NCBI GenBank assembly: GCA_024236235.1
Contig: JACKKV010000001.1
Coordinates: 248,001-312,000 of the forward strand
Origin: Novosphingobium sp.
GTDB lineage: Bacteria > Pseudomonadota > Alphaproteobacteria > Sphingomonadales > Sphingomonadaceae
Length of the DNA: 64,000 nucleotides
Direction of reading: 5' to 3'
Positions 42,044-51,014 of this stretch are shown here, in pieces. Both the position numbers and the translations under genes were made by a program. The stretch's first letter is position 1; the number at the start of each line of letters is the position of its first letter. The notes beneath the pieces are model-generated. The model searched no databases, had not been told where the DNA came from, and was given only the letters and a program-made list of their open reading frames with translations.

Positions 42044-42431
42044 ACGGCATTGGCCGTGATTGCCAGCTTCTGCGAACGCAACCAGTCGCCATACATCCCC
42101 GCTTAATCGAGGCCCGTTAGGCTGAGGGGCGCTCCTGATTTACGAAAAATCATCGGCTCAGAGGTTGCCAGCATGGTTTTTTGATGAGACAGGGGCGGCT
42201 CGCCATGGCCGGTTCTGATCGGCCGCGCCCTGCTGGCAGGGCGGCGCGAGTTGTCGGCAGGATTTGCATCTTGCCAGCTGCGGGATTGCAGCAATTGCTG
42301 CGCATGTCCCTGCATCCCGGCGTTTTTCCCGGCGATGCATTCACATCACCGAAAATATCGGACCACTTGCGGGTTCGGTATCGATTGGCCCGCTACGCGG
42401 GGCATTGGGAAGCAAATAACTGGAGTAGGAT
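42044..42431. other. Intergenic region without a recognised gene (388 bases)
   Basis: Between the CCA transferase and the secreted repeat protein. Short frames in it have no ribosome site or coding character. It contains a strong hairpin, GCCCTGC-tg-GCAGGGC near 42227, and a GGAGTAGG ribosome site directly before the next gene. A promoter and a long leader for that gene are likely; no known riboswitch pattern was recognised. Confidence 0.5.
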
Positions 42432-42947
42432 ATGAAGTTCTTCAAACTGGCTGCGGCGGCAAGCGTCGCGATCATGAGCACCGCGATGGCTGCGCAGGCG
42501 GAAGATGCCGTGAACCTCGCGGTCGGCACCACTGTCTTTGGCCCGCAGGGCGGCGAAGTGGGCACGATCGAACAGGTCGTGGATGGCAACATCGTGGTCA
42601 ATACCGGCACCAATTCGGCCCCGCTTCCGGCCGCGTCCTTCGTGCAGGGTGAAAAAGGCCCGATGATCGGCTTCACTCAGGCACAGCTGAACGAAGCAAT
42701 CGAGGCCGCCAAGGCGCAGGCCAATGCCGCGCTGGCCAGCGCGCTGGTTTCGGGCGCAGCCCTGCGCAGCATTGACGGTGTCGCACTGGGCACAGTTGGC
42801 GAAATCGAAGGCGACAATGTCACCGTCAATCTCGACACCGGCCCCATCGTGCTGCCCAAGAGCCAGTTTGCAACAGACGCGGATGGCCTGATCGTGCGCT
42901 TCACCGCCGAACAGCTGCGGGCCGCGCTCAGCCAGGCAGCAGGCTGA
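42432..42947 (+). CDS. Secreted or periplasmic protein with a twofold beta-rich repeat
   Basis: A 171-residue protein of unknown function. A signal peptide (MKFFKLAAAASVAIMSTAMA, cleavage near AQA) precedes two similar units of about 60 residues. Unit 1 has VFGPQGGEVGTIEQV, then NIVVNTG, then FTQAQLNEAI. Unit 2 has VALGTVGEIEGDNVTVNLD, then VRFTAEQLRAAL. The G-x-V-G-x-I-E core recalls PRC-barrel or related small beta-barrels. It is flanked by a long leader and a strong terminator, so it is probably a highly expressed single-gene unit. It is not part of parC, which is convergent. Confidence 0.75.
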   Translation: MKFFKLAAAASVAIMSTAMAAQAEDAVNLAVGTTVFGPQGGEVGTIEQVVDGNIVVNTGTNSAPLPAASFVQGEKGPMIGFTQAQLNEAIEAAKAQANAALASALVSGAALRSIDGVALGTVGEIEGDNVTVNLDTGPIVLPKSQFATDADGLIVRFTAEQLRAALSQAAG

Positions 42948-42964
42948 ATTCCTGACAGCGAGCG

Positions 42965-42999
42965 AAGGGGCAGGTGCGCAGCCGCAGCCTGCCCCTTTT
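42965..42999 (+). terminator. Rho-independent terminator after the secreted repeat protein
   Basis: AAGGGGCAGG (42965-42974) pairs with CCTGCCCCTT (42988-42997), with a 13-base loop and a short T run. It lies 18 bases after the stop at 42947 and just before the convergent parC stop. Confidence 0.8.
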
Positions 43000-43003
43000 C
43001 GTG

Positions 43004-45295
43004 TCAGAAACGATTGTCGCGCGGGAAGCCGGTGGGCGGCATCCGCCCCGCCGCACCGCGCGCCACCTTCCACAGCATCACATCCTTTTCTGTGCGGGTC
43101 CGCCCGCTATCACCGCCCATCGCCCAGCTCAGACCATCTTCGAGGCGGAAAGAGACCGCATCGGACAATCCGCCGTCGCGATAACGCTGCAAGGCAACGC
43201 CCTGCCCGCGCGCCAGCAGCGGCAGTTCTTCCAGCGCGAAAATCACCAGCTTGCGGTTGTCGCCCACCACCGCCACGTGATCATGCTCCGCCGCGATTTC
43301 CCGCACCACGGCCAGCTTCACCCCCGGCTTCACATTCACGACCTGCCGGCCTTTGCGCGTTTCGGCGAGCAGTTCGTCCATTTCGGCGGCAAAGCCCTTG
43401 CCATTGCTGGCTGCGAGCAACAGCTGCCCCTTGGCCCGGTACGGCAGGATGTTGACGATCTGCGCATCGGCATCGATGTCCACCATGGTGCGGATGGGTT
43501 CGCCAAAGCCGCGCGCGCCCGGCAGCTTGTCCGCCCCCAGCGTGAAGAAGCGCCCGGTATCGAGCGCGATCAGCAGCTTGTCCGTGGTCTGCGCATGAAA
43601 AGCGAAGGCGGGCCCGTCGCCTTCCTTGAACTTGAAGTCGCCATCCAGCGGGACATGTCCGCGCGCCGCGCGAATCCAGCCGCGCTGCGAAAGGATCACC
43701 GTCACCGGTTCCTTCTCGATCATCGCGTCCATGCTGAATTCGACCGTCGGCGCAGCTTCCGCTATCGTGGTGCGGCGGGCGCCGAGCGGCGTATCTTCCG
43801 AATATTCCTTGCGCAGATTGGCCAGATCGCGTTTCAGCCGTGTCCGCTGACGGGCCGGGCTGCCCAGCAGCTGCTCCAGCTCGTCGCGTTCTTTCAGCAG
43901 GTCGTCGCGTTCCTGGCGCAACTCCATTTCTTCCAGCCTGCGCAGGCTGCGCAGCCGCATGTTGAGGATAGCCTCGGCCTGCCGGTCCGTCAGCCCGAAT
44001 TCGGCCATCATCACGGGTTTCGGTTCATCCTCGGTCCGGATAATCTCGATGATCCGGTCAAGGTTGAGGAAGGCGATGATATAGCCTTCGACCAGTTCGA
44101 GCCGTGCCGCGATCCGGTCCAGCCGGTGCTGGCTGCGGCGCTGCAATATGTCGATCTGGCTGGCGATCCAGTTCACCAGCAGTTCTTTCAGTCCCATCAC
44201 CATCGGCGTGCGCGCGGCATCCAGCACGTTGAGGTTCAGGCTGAAGCGGCTTTCCAGATCGGTCAGCTTGTAAAGGCTTTCCTTGAGCAGTTCGGGATCG
44301 ACATTGCGGCTCTTGGGTACCAGTACGAGGCGGATGTTCTCGTCAGATTCATCACGCACATCCTCCAGAATCGGCACCTTGCGGTCCGCGATCACCTGGG
44401 CGATCTGTTCGATCAGCTTGCCTTTCTGGACCATGTAGGGAATCTCGGAGATGACCAGCTGCCACTGTCCCCCGCTCAGCCGCTCTATCCCCGCCGCGCG
44501 ATCCGCTTCGTCCTTCGCTTCTTCGGCATGGAAGCGGGCACGCACGCGGAAACTGCCCCGCCCGGTCGCATAGGCATCGGAAATGGCTGCCGGGCTGTCC
44601 GCAACGACGCCGCCGGTCGGAAAATCCGGCCCCTGGAACAGTTCCATCAGCTGCGCGTGCTCTACATGCGGGTTGTCAATCACTTCCAGCGCAGCATCGA
44701 TCACTTCGGCCACATTGTGGCTGGGGATCGAGGTGGCCATGCCCACCGCAATCCCGCTTGATCCATTGGCCAGAAGATTGGGGAACAGGCCCGGGAAAAT
44801 CTCCGGCTCCTCCTCTTCCCCGTTATAGGTCGGGATGAAATCGACCGTGCCTTCGTCAAGCCCCGCCATCAGGCGAATGGCGGTGGGCGTCAGCCGCGCT
44901 TCGGTATAGCGATAGGCCGCCGCATTATCCCCGTCGATATTGCCGAAATTGCCCTGCCCCTCGACCAGCGGATAACGCAGCGCAAAAGTCTGTGCGAGAC
45001 GGACCATCGCATCATAGACCGAGGCATCGCCATGCGGGTGATATTTGCCGATGACATCGCCCACCACGCGCGCGCTTTTCTTGAAGGCGCTGGCGGGATC
45101 GAGTTTCAGTTGGCGCATGGCCCACAACAGGCGACGATGCACGGGCTTCAGCCCGTCACGCAGGTCCGGCAACGACCGCGCGGTAATAGTCGAAAGCGCA
45201 TAGACGAGATAGCGTTCAGACAAGGCACTGTCGAACGGCGCATCAACGATGGCGTCAAAGGGGTCGGGTTCTGTCTCGGAAGTCGTGATGTCCAT
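43004..45295 (-). CDS. parC: DNA topoisomerase IV subunit A
   Basis: A 763-residue type IIA topoisomerase A subunit that cleaves and rejoins DNA to unlink daughter chromosomes. The N-terminus RYLVYALSTITARSLPDLRDGLKPV, the HPHGDASVYDAMVRL segment, GNFGNIDGDNAAAYRYTEARL with catalytic Tyr130, and the GSSGIAVGMATSIPSHN loop are intact. The C-terminal domain of about 250 residues carries degenerate beta-pinwheel blades and lacks a strong GyrA box, which favours ParC over GyrA. The partner ParE is not in the window. It is convergent with the repeat protein. Confidence 0.95.
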   Translation of the reverse strand: MDITTSETEPDPFDAIVDAPFDSALSERYLVYALSTITARSLPDLRDGLKPVHRRLLWAMRQLKLDPASAFKKSARVVGDVIGKYHPHGDASVYDAMVRLAQTFALRYPLVEGQGNFGNIDGDNAAAYRYTEARLTPTAIRLMAGLDEGTVDFIPTYNGEEEEPEIFPGLFPNLLANGSSGIAVGMATSIPSHNVAEVIDAALEVIDNPHVEHAQLMELFQGPDFPTGGVVADSPAAISDAYATGRGSFRVRARFHAEEAKDEADRAAGIERLSGGQWQLVISEIPYMVQKGKLIEQIAQVIADRKVPILEDVRDESDENIRLVLVPKSRNVDPELLKESLYKLTDLESRFSLNLNVLDAARTPMVMGLKELLVNWIASQIDILQRRSQHRLDRIAARLELVEGYIIAFLNLDRIIEIIRTEDEPKPVMMAEFGLTDRQAEAILNMRLRSLRRLEEMELRQERDDLLKERDELEQLLGSPARQRTRLKRDLANLRKEYSEDTPLGARRTTIAEAAPTVEFSMDAMIEKEPVTVILSQRGWIRAARGHVPLDGDFKFKEGDGPAFAFHAQTTDKLLIALDTGRFFTLGADKLPGARGFGEPIRTMVDIDADAQIVNILPYRAKGQLLLAASNGKGFAAEMDELLAETRKGRQVVNVKPGVKLAVVREIAAEHDHVAVVGDNRKLVIFALEELPLLARGQGVALQRYRDGGLSDAVSFRLEDGLSWAMGGDSGRTRTEKDVMLWKVARGAAGRMPPTGFPRDNRF

Positions 45296-45333
45296 CGTCC
45301 CGCCCTAGCAAGACGCGCCGATCACCGCCAAGC

Positions 45334-45666
45334 CTAACCCCGCTGCAGGTCGTGGCTATCCACGGGGATTTGCACTTCCAGCCCGTCCAGTTCGGGGGAA
45401 AGCGTGATCTGGCAGGCCAGGCGGCTGGTGCGCCGTGCCCCCGCAGCGAGATCGAGCAGGTCTTCTTCCTCTTCGCTTGCCGGTTTCAGCCGTTCGAACC
45501 AGTCCTTCGCGACAATCACATGACAGGTGGAGCAGGCCATCTGCCCCTCGCAGGTTCCCTCCAGTGGCATCCCCGCAGCCTGGCCGGCCTCCAGCAGCGA
45601 GGCGCCTTCATCTCCCTCGGCATCGACGGCGCCGCCGTCTGCGGTGATGAAACGCAACCGGATCAT
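45334..45666 (-). CDS. 2Fe-2S ferredoxin
   Basis: A 110-residue adrenodoxin/ISC-type ferredoxin: GTCEGQMACSTCHVIV gives the Cys-x5-Cys-x2-Cys cluster ligands, and RTSRLACQI the fourth Cys. It supplies electrons for cluster assembly or for P450-type enzymes. It lies directly downstream (two bases) of a cysteine desulfurase and is probably read with both desulfurases, which supports a role in iron-sulfur assembly. Confidence 0.93.
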   Translation of the reverse strand: MIRLRFITADGGAVDAEGDEGASLLEAGQAAGMPLEGTCEGQMACSTCHVIVAKDWFERLKPASEEEEDLLDLAAGARRTSRLACQITLSPELDGLEVQIPVDSHDLQRG

Positions 45667-45668
45667 TC

Positions 45669-46742
45669 TCAGTCCTGCGCAGCTGCGGCGGCCAGGATCA
45701 ACCGGCTCGCCTCTTCAACTTCATCCAGCGTCGTGTAGCGCCCGAAACCAAGGCGGATCGACGATTTCACCTGCCGGTCGGACAGGCCGATCGCACGTAG
45801 CACATGGCTGGGCCTGCCCGACCCGCTGGCGCAGGCGGAACCGGCCGAAAATGCCACATCGCGCACATCCGATATCAACCGGGCGACATCCAACCCTTCG
45901 CGCCGCAAACTGAGATTGCCGCGCCAGCGATTGTCGATGCAGCCATTGACCGTCCAGCCCGAAAAAAGTTCCACAGCCTTGTCCCACAATTTGTCCACAT
46001 GTGCACGGTCAGACTCCATCCGCGCCACGGCCTGTTGTGCCGCTACGCCAAAACCGGCGCAAAGTGCGGGGCTGAGCGTACCCGAACGCAGCCCCTGTTC
46101 CTGCCCGCCACCGCGGATAATCGGCGTCAGGCTGACCCCATCGCGCACCCACAGAGCGCCGATGCCCTTGGGGCCGTAAAGCTTGTGCGCGGACACGGCG
46201 ATCATGTCCGCGCCCGCAGGCGGGGCCAGCTTGCCCGCCCCCTGTACCGCATCGCACAGGAACAGTGCACCCGCCTGTCGCGCGCGTTCAGCCAGCCGTT
46301 CCACCGGCTGGACAGTGCCAATTTCATTATTGACCTGCATCACCGCGACCAGATCCGTGCCATCAGGCAGCGCAATCTCGGCGTCTATCAGACCGTCGGC
46401 GTTGACCGGCAGCACCGCACCGTCAAAACCCCACTCGACCGGATCAAGCACCGCCGCATGTTCGATGGCCGAAACCGCCGGGCGGCAGGCGCCGCTGCCA
46501 AGCAGCGCGAGGTTGAGCGCCTCGGTCGCGCTGCCGGTGAAGATCACGCGTCCGCCCGGCGGGAACAGCGCCGCGACCTGGTCCCTTGCCACTTCCACCG
46601 CAGCCGCCGCCTTCCGGCCCACGCGATGCGCGCTGTGCGGATTGCCGAAGCCTTCGCTATCCGGCCCGCCCAGCCAGGCCAGCATCGCCTCGCGCGCTTC
46701 GGGGGCAAGCGGTGTGGTCGCCTGACAATCGAGGTAAATCAT
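45669..46742 (-). CDS. Cysteine desulfurase family protein (second of a tandem pair)
   Basis: A 357-residue PLP enzyme of the NifS/IscS class that releases sulfur from cysteine. It starts IYLDCQATTPLAPEAREAM; the PLP-binding Lys is in VSAHKLYGPKGIGALWV and the sulfur-carrying Cys loop in SAGSACASGSGRPSHVL. An extra DCQ in place of the usual DHA marks the start. It overlaps the next desulfurase stop by four bases (ATGA) and precedes a ferredoxin. It is about 45 residues shorter than E. coli IscS. Confidence 0.9.
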   Translation of the reverse strand: MIYLDCQATTPLAPEAREAMLAWLGGPDSEGFGNPHSAHRVGRKAAAAVEVARDQVAALFPPGGRVIFTGSATEALNLALLGSGACRPAVSAIEHAAVLDPVEWGFDGAVLPVNADGLIDAEIALPDGTDLVAVMQVNNEIGTVQPVERLAERARQAGALFLCDAVQGAGKLAPPAGADMIAVSAHKLYGPKGIGALWVRDGVSLTPIIRGGGQEQGLRSGTLSPALCAGFGVAAQQAVARMESDRAHVDKLWDKAVELFSGWTVNGCIDNRWRGNLSLRREGLDVARLISDVRDVAFSAGSACASGSGRPSHVLRAIGLSDRQVKSSIRLGFGRYTTLDEVEEASRLILAAAAAQD

Positions 46743-47815
46743 GCGACGCGCACCTTCGCCTCCCCGGCCATGGCTACCCATGCCGCACTGAAGCGTTCCA
46801 CATCCTCTCGCGCCGTATTCCAGCCGAAGCTGACCCGGATCGTGCGCTGCGCCACATCCTCATCCAGCCCCATTGCCCCAAGCACCGGGCTGCGCTTGAG
46901 GCTGCCGGAGGAACAGGCGCTGCCCTGCGAGACGGCAAAACCTGCCATGTCGAACCGCATCAGCTGCGCGCTGGCGGACAGGCCCGGCATCGCGATCGCG
47001 CAGATATAGGGTGTCGGATCAGCCAGCAGGTCGGACAGCCAGACCCCGCCCAGATCCCGCACATGCGCGGCAAGGGCATCGGCGGGTTCCAGGACCTCAG
47101 CGGGCAGGAATGGTGTGCGGCAAGCGTCCAGTGCTGCGGCCATGCCCAGCACACCGGGCAGGTTTTCGGTACCGCGCCGATATCCGCGTTCCTGACCGCC
47201 AGCAGCTTCGAGCATCGCAAAATCGCGCAACAGCAGGGCGCCTGTGCCCGGTGGCCCACCGAGCTTGTGCGCCGAAACGATCACCATGTCCGCTTCTTCA
47301 GGGATGGCGAACTTGCCCGCGCTCTGGGCCGCATCGACGATGAGCAACCCGTCCGCCGCATGCACCACAGCGGCGATGGCTGAAATATCCTGCCGGTTGC
47401 CGGTTTCGGAATTGATCGCCTGCGCGGCCACCACGGGCCGCTCGCGCCCATCCAGAGCCTCGCGCAAAATCTCCATGTCCAGCGCACCGTCAGGCCGCAT
47501 CGGCAGGCGTTCTGCATCCGGCGCGGCTTTCAGCACGCTTTCATGTTCAACCGCACAAACCAGCCGCGCTCCACCACGAGCAGCGCCAAGCGCCAATGCC
47601 GCACTCTCACTGGCGCCGCTGGTAAAGATCAGCTCGCCCTTCCAGCCAAGGGCCACCTTCACCCGTTCGCGCGCATCTTCCAGCAAGGCACGTGCCTTGC
47701 GCCCTTGCGCATGGGGGCTGGACGGATTGGCCCAAAGCTCCATGCCAAGCGCCACCGCTTCGGCCGCTTCGGGCCTGATCGGCGTGGTTGCCGCATGATC
47801 GAGGTATATACGCAC
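46739..47815 (-). CDS. Cysteine desulfurase family protein (first of a tandem pair)
   Basis: A 358-residue paralogue of the gene at 45669. It starts RIYLDHAATTPIRPEAAEAV, has the PLP Lys in VSAHKLGGPPGTGALLL and the active Cys loop SQGSACSSGSLKRSPVL, with typical serine/cysteine composition. The start is a GTG at 47815 with CGGAG before it; the frame is open upstream but without a better start. The two paralogues differ in their Cys-loop flanks, so they may serve different acceptors. The gene is first in a desulfurase-desulfurase-ferredoxin unit. Confidence 0.9.
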   Translation of the reverse strand: MRIYLDHAATTPIRPEAAEAVALGMELWANPSSPHAQGRKARALLEDARERVKVALGWKGELIFTSGASESAALALGAARGGARLVCAVEHESVLKAAPDAERLPMRPDGALDMEILREALDGRERPVVAAQAINSETGNRQDISAIAAVVHAADGLLIVDAAQSAGKFAIPEEADMVIVSAHKLGGPPGTGALLLRDFAMLEAAGGQERGYRRGTENLPGVLGMAAALDACRTPFLPAEVLEPADALAAHVRDLGGVWLSDLLADPTPYICAIAMPGLSASAQLMRFDMAGFAVSQGSACSSGSLKRSPVLGAMGLDEDVAQRTIRVSFGWNTAREDVERFSAAWVAMAGEAKVRVA

Positions 47816-47914
47816 GCACGCTCCGTTTGCGGGAATTGCGAAAAGTGAAAGGAACACTATATAGCGCGCACCTCCATGCGCGCCAGCGCTGCGATTTTGC
47901 AGGATTGCCGATTC

Positions 47915-48571
47915 ATGCCCTCAGTGATTTTCCCCGGTCCCGAAGGCCGCCTCGAAGGTCGTTTCCAGCCCTCCTCCCGCCCGCGCGCGCCGGTGGCGAT
48001 GATTCTTCACCCGCACCCCCAGGGCGGCGGCACGATGAATGATCGCATCGTGCAACGGCTTTACAAGACCTTCGTCGACCGTGGATTTGCGACACTGCGC
48101 TTCAATTTTCGCGGCGTGGGCCGCAGCCAGGGCAGCTTCGACAATGGTATCGGTGAACTGTCTGATGCCGCCGCCGCGCTGGACTGGGTGCAGTCCATTC
48201 ACCCCGAAGCGCAGACGACCTGGATTGCAGGCTTCAGTTTCGGCGCGCTGATCGGCATGCAGCTGCTGATGCGTCGTCCCGAAATCCGCGGCTTCATTTC
48301 CGTGGCGCCGCCCGCGAACATGTATGATTTCAGCTTCCTTGCTCCCTGCCCCGCCTCAGGCATCATCGTGCAAGGCACTGGCGACACGGTGGTGCAGCCT
48401 TCGGCCGTGCAGAAGCTGGTCGACAAGCTGCGCACGCAAAAGCACATCACCATTCATCACGACGAAATTCCGCGCGCCAATCACTTTTTCGAAAACGAGC
48501 TGGAAGATCTGATGAAGTCCGTGGACAATTACCTGAATTTCCGCCTCGCGCCGGAATGTCCGATCCGCTGA
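47915..48571 (+). CDS. Alpha/beta hydrolase
   Basis: A 218-residue serine hydrolase without a signal peptide. The nucleophile elbow is GFSFGALIG (Gly-x-Ser-x-Gly), the oxyanion strand region is MILHPHPQGGGTM, and the late FRGVGRSQGSFDNG is typical of the family. The catalytic His is probably in RANHFF. This COG2945 type of hydrolase is common next to iron-sulfur genes in sphingomonads, but its substrate is unknown. It is divergent from the desulfurase pair, 99 bases away. ATG 47915 is preferred over an upstream codon at 47876. Confidence 0.85.
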   Translation: MPSVIFPGPEGRLEGRFQPSSRPRAPVAMILHPHPQGGGTMNDRIVQRLYKTFVDRGFATLRFNFRGVGRSQGSFDNGIGELSDAAAALDWVQSIHPEAQTTWIAGFSFGALIGMQLLMRRPEIRGFISVAPPANMYDFSFLAPCPASGIIVQGTGDTVVQPSAVQKLVDKLRTQKHITIHHDEIPRANHFFENELEDLMKSVDNYLNFRLAPECPIR

Positions 48572-48583
48572 CCCTGGCGAAAC

Positions 48584-48781
48584 CTATTGCAGCACCCGGT
48601 CCACCGGCGCATCGCCGGTGGCATCGGGCAACGTCCAGATGGCGACATTCACCGCCATAATCGCGGCAAGCAGCAGCATCAGCAAAACGCGGGTAACGGG
48701 AGCACCCCTTCGCCACAGCAAATACGCCCCCGCCACCAGCGCGAAAGCGGCCAGCACCAATATGGACAGAACCGCCGCCAC
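48584..48781 (-). CDS. Small membrane protein
   Basis: A 65-residue protein with two hydrophobic helices (AAVLSILVLAAFALVAGAYLL and VLLMLLLAAIMAVNVAIWTL) separated by a basic loop, WRRGAPVTR. No family was recognised. It ends DATGDAPVDRVLQ. It starts five bases after the stop of the DUF937-like gene and is probably co-transcribed with it. It converges with the hydrolase. Confidence 0.65.
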   Translation of the reverse strand: MAAVLSILVLAAFALVAGAYLLWRRGAPVTRVLLMLLLAAIMAVNVAIWTLPDATGDAPVDRVLQ

Positions 48782-48786
48782 CGGGG

Positions 48787-49149
48787 CTATTTCTTGCCGA
48801 GCAGTCCGCCAGCCAGACCTGCCAGATCGTTCAGCGGATTGCCGTCGCCATCGCGGTCAAGCATGTCCATGATGCCCTTGGCTTGCGGATTGTCCTGAAT
48901 CATCCGGGCAAATTCACCCAGCGATCCTTCACCGCCGATTGCCTGGACGATCTTGCCCAGCTGGCCAGTATCCAGGCCGGTTTTCTGTGCGGCCAGTTCC
49001 ACCGTATCGCCCGGCTCCTGATGCGACTTGCCGAGGGCCGCAATCGCCTTTTCGGTCAATTCCGCCGGAAGGCCCAGCTTGCCTGCCAGATTGGCCACAT
49101 CATCAGGCGCACCCGCCACTTGCTTGAGGATCGAATCGAACAGGCTCAT
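48787..49149 (-). CDS. DUF937/YidB-like helical protein
   Basis: A 120-residue protein with the small-helix pattern MSLFDSILKQVAGAPDDVANLA, repeated alpha-helical segments and a Gly-rich end (GLAGGLLGKK). The segment DRDGDGNPLND fits an EF-hand calcium loop. The family is unassigned in function. The start is ATG 49149; a GTG one codon before is the alternative. It has a good ribosome site (GGAG). Confidence 0.65.
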   Translation of the reverse strand: MSLFDSILKQVAGAPDDVANLAGKLGLPAELTEKAIAALGKSHQEPGDTVELAAQKTGLDTGQLGKIVQAIGGEGSLGEFARMIQDNPQAKGIMDMLDRDGDGNPLNDLAGLAGGLLGKK

Positions 49150-49228
49150 CACGTTACTCCTTCATTTTCAGCGCGAAGATGATGCCACGGACAGGCGACA
49201 GAAAAAAGAACCCGCCTGCCACAGCGCG

Positions 49229-49256
49229 AAATAAAAGGGGGGTCGCAGCCCCCCTT
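49229..49256 (-). terminator. Rho-independent terminator of pckA
   Basis: On the minus strand: AAGGGGGG, six-base loop, CCCCCCTT, then TTATTT. It begins 28 bases after the pckA stop. Confidence 0.85.
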
Positions 49257-49283
49257 CGCGATCGATCATGAGCCGAACGGTTT

Positions 49284-50885
49284 TCAGGCAGCCTGCGGCG
49301 CGGCCTGCCTTACGCTCTCATCCACATGGGCGGCGAATTGTTCGAAATTATCGACAAACTTGCGCACGAGATCCTGAGCGGTGCGATCATACTCTTCACC
49401 ATCGGCCCAGGCCCCGCGCGGATCGAGAAGCTTCGCGTCAACGCCCGGCACTTCGACCGGAACCTCGAACCCGAAATTGGGATCCTTGCGGAAGATCGCA
49501 TCGTTGAGCGAGCCGTCCAGTGCCGCGTTCAGCAGGGCGCGGGTGGCCTTGATCGGCATGCGGCTGATACCCGGCACGGTGGCCTTGCCCCCGCTCCAGC
49601 CGGTGTTGACCAGCCAGCACTTCACGCCGCCCTTGGCAATCCGTTCCTTCAGCAGATTGCCATAGACGGACGGGTGGCGCGGCATGAACGGCGCACCGAA
49701 GCAGGTGGAGAAGGTGGCTTCCGGTTCGGTCACGCCGATTTCGGTCCCCGCGACGCGGGCGGTGTAGCCCGAAAGGAAGTGATACATCGCCTGATCCGGG
49801 GTCAGCCGCGCAATCGGCGGCAGTACGCCATAGGCATCGGCGGTCAGGAAGATCAGGTTGGCCGGGACCGGCCCAAGGTTCTGTTCCGAACAATTGGGGA
49901 TGAAATCGATCGGATAGGAACCGCGGCTGTTTTCAGCCAGCGAGTTGTCATCCAGGTCGATCTCGCGCGTTTCGGGATCGATCACCACATTTTCGAGCAC
50001 GGTGCCGAAACGCTTGGTGGTGGCGAAGATTTCCGGTTCGGCCTCCGCCGAGAGGCGGATCATCTTGGCATAGCAACCGCCTTCAAAGTTGAAGACAGCG
50101 GTATCGGACCAGCCATGTTCGTCATCACCGATCAGCGTACGGCTGGCATCGGCCGAAAGCGTGGTCTTGCCCGTGCCGGACAGGCCGAAGAACACTGCGG
50201 TCCTGCCATCCGGGCCGACATTGGCAGAGCAATGCATCGGCATGATGCCCTTGGCCGGCAGCAGGTAGTTGAGGATGCCGAACACGCTCTTCTTCATTTC
50301 GCCGGCATATTTGGTGCCGCCGATCAGGATCAGCTTTTCCGTGAAATTGACCGCGATCACCGTTTCGCTGCGGCAGCCATGGCGCGCGGGATCGGCCACG
50401 AAACTGGGCAGGTCGATAATAGTATATTCAGGCTCGAAACCCTCAAGTTCCTGTTCATTTGGGCGGACCAGCAGGGTGCGGATAAACAGGTTGTGCCAGG
50501 CAAGTTCATTGATCACGCGGACATTGACGCGATGTTCGGGCTGCGATCCGCCGAACAGGTCAGCCACATACAGCTGGTCCTTGCCGCCCAGCGCCTTGAG
50601 GAAATCTTCCTTGAGATTGGCGAAATGTACGGGCGACATTTCCACATTGGTCTTGCCCCACCACACGGTGTTTTCCGTTTCTGCATCGCGCACGATGAAC
50701 TTGTCCTTCGCGCTGCGGCCGGTGTGCTTGCCAGTGGCGACGACCAGCGGGCCGTCCTTGGCCAGAATTCCTTCGCCGTTCTTCACGGCATGTTCGACCA
50801 ATGGCGCGGTACCAAGGTTGGCAAAGATGATTGCGCCGGTCTTGATACCCTGGCGGTCAAGCGGAACGGAAAGCGAAGTGGTCAA
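49284..50885 (-). CDS. pckA: Phosphoenolpyruvate carboxykinase (ATP)
   Basis: A 533-residue enzyme forming PEP from oxaloacetate and ATP, the first committed step of gluconeogenesis. The ATP loop is FGLSGTGKTTLSAD, with the family's metal-binding GDDEHGW and FEGGCYAK after it; the ENSRGSYPIDFI segment and the KLILIGGTKYAGEMKK region are typical. The start is taken as TTG 50885, five bases after GGAGA; the frame extends 13 codons further. It is divergent from chvI, an arrangement known in Agrobacterium and Sinorhizobium, where ChvI controls pckA. Confidence 0.94.
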   Translation of the reverse strand: MTTSLSVPLDRQGIKTGAIIFANLGTAPLVEHAVKNGEGILAKDGPLVVATGKHTGRSAKDKFIVRDAETENTVWWGKTNVEMSPVHFANLKEDFLKALGGKDQLYVADLFGGSQPEHRVNVRVINELAWHNLFIRTLLVRPNEQELEGFEPEYTIIDLPSFVADPARHGCRSETVIAVNFTEKLILIGGTKYAGEMKKSVFGILNYLLPAKGIMPMHCSANVGPDGRTAVFFGLSGTGKTTLSADASRTLIGDDEHGWSDTAVFNFEGGCYAKMIRLSAEAEPEIFATTKRFGTVLENVVIDPETREIDLDDNSLAENSRGSYPIDFIPNCSEQNLGPVPANLIFLTADAYGVLPPIARLTPDQAMYHFLSGYTARVAGTEIGVTEPEATFSTCFGAPFMPRHPSVYGNLLKERIAKGGVKCWLVNTGWSGGKATVPGISRMPIKATRALLNAALDGSLNDAIFRKDPNFGFEVPVEVPGVDAKLLDPRGAWADGEEYDRTAQDLVRKFVDNFEQFAAHVDESVRQAAPQAA

Positions 50886-50977
50886 GACTATCTCCAAAGG
50901 AAACCGTATCTGGGGGACGCCCAACAGGACTCATCTTGCAGGAGAATCCCGGGCGGCGGCGACACCGCGCATAGTCA

Positions 50978-51014
50978 TGCAAATGCACTTCGTCAATTTT
51001 GTCCAACATTTGCA
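50978..51014. promoter_or_regulatory. Inverted repeat in the pckA-chvI divergent promoter region
   Basis: TGCAAATG (50978-50985) and CATTTGCA (51007-51014) are exact inverted copies, with centres 29 bases apart, close to three helical turns. They lie in AT-rich sequence between two divergent genes known to be linked in regulation. ChvI or another regulator may bind; this is inference. Confidence 0.5.

Noticed and set aside
42103..42315. Small frames in the 388-base gap before the secreted repeat protein
   Set aside because: Open on both strands but without ribosome sites or coding-like residues.
42974..44761. A 595-codon open frame antisense to parC
   Set aside because: It lies entirely within parC on the other strand, has no recognised domain, and results from codon bias of a GC-rich genome. 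parC has full family motifs.
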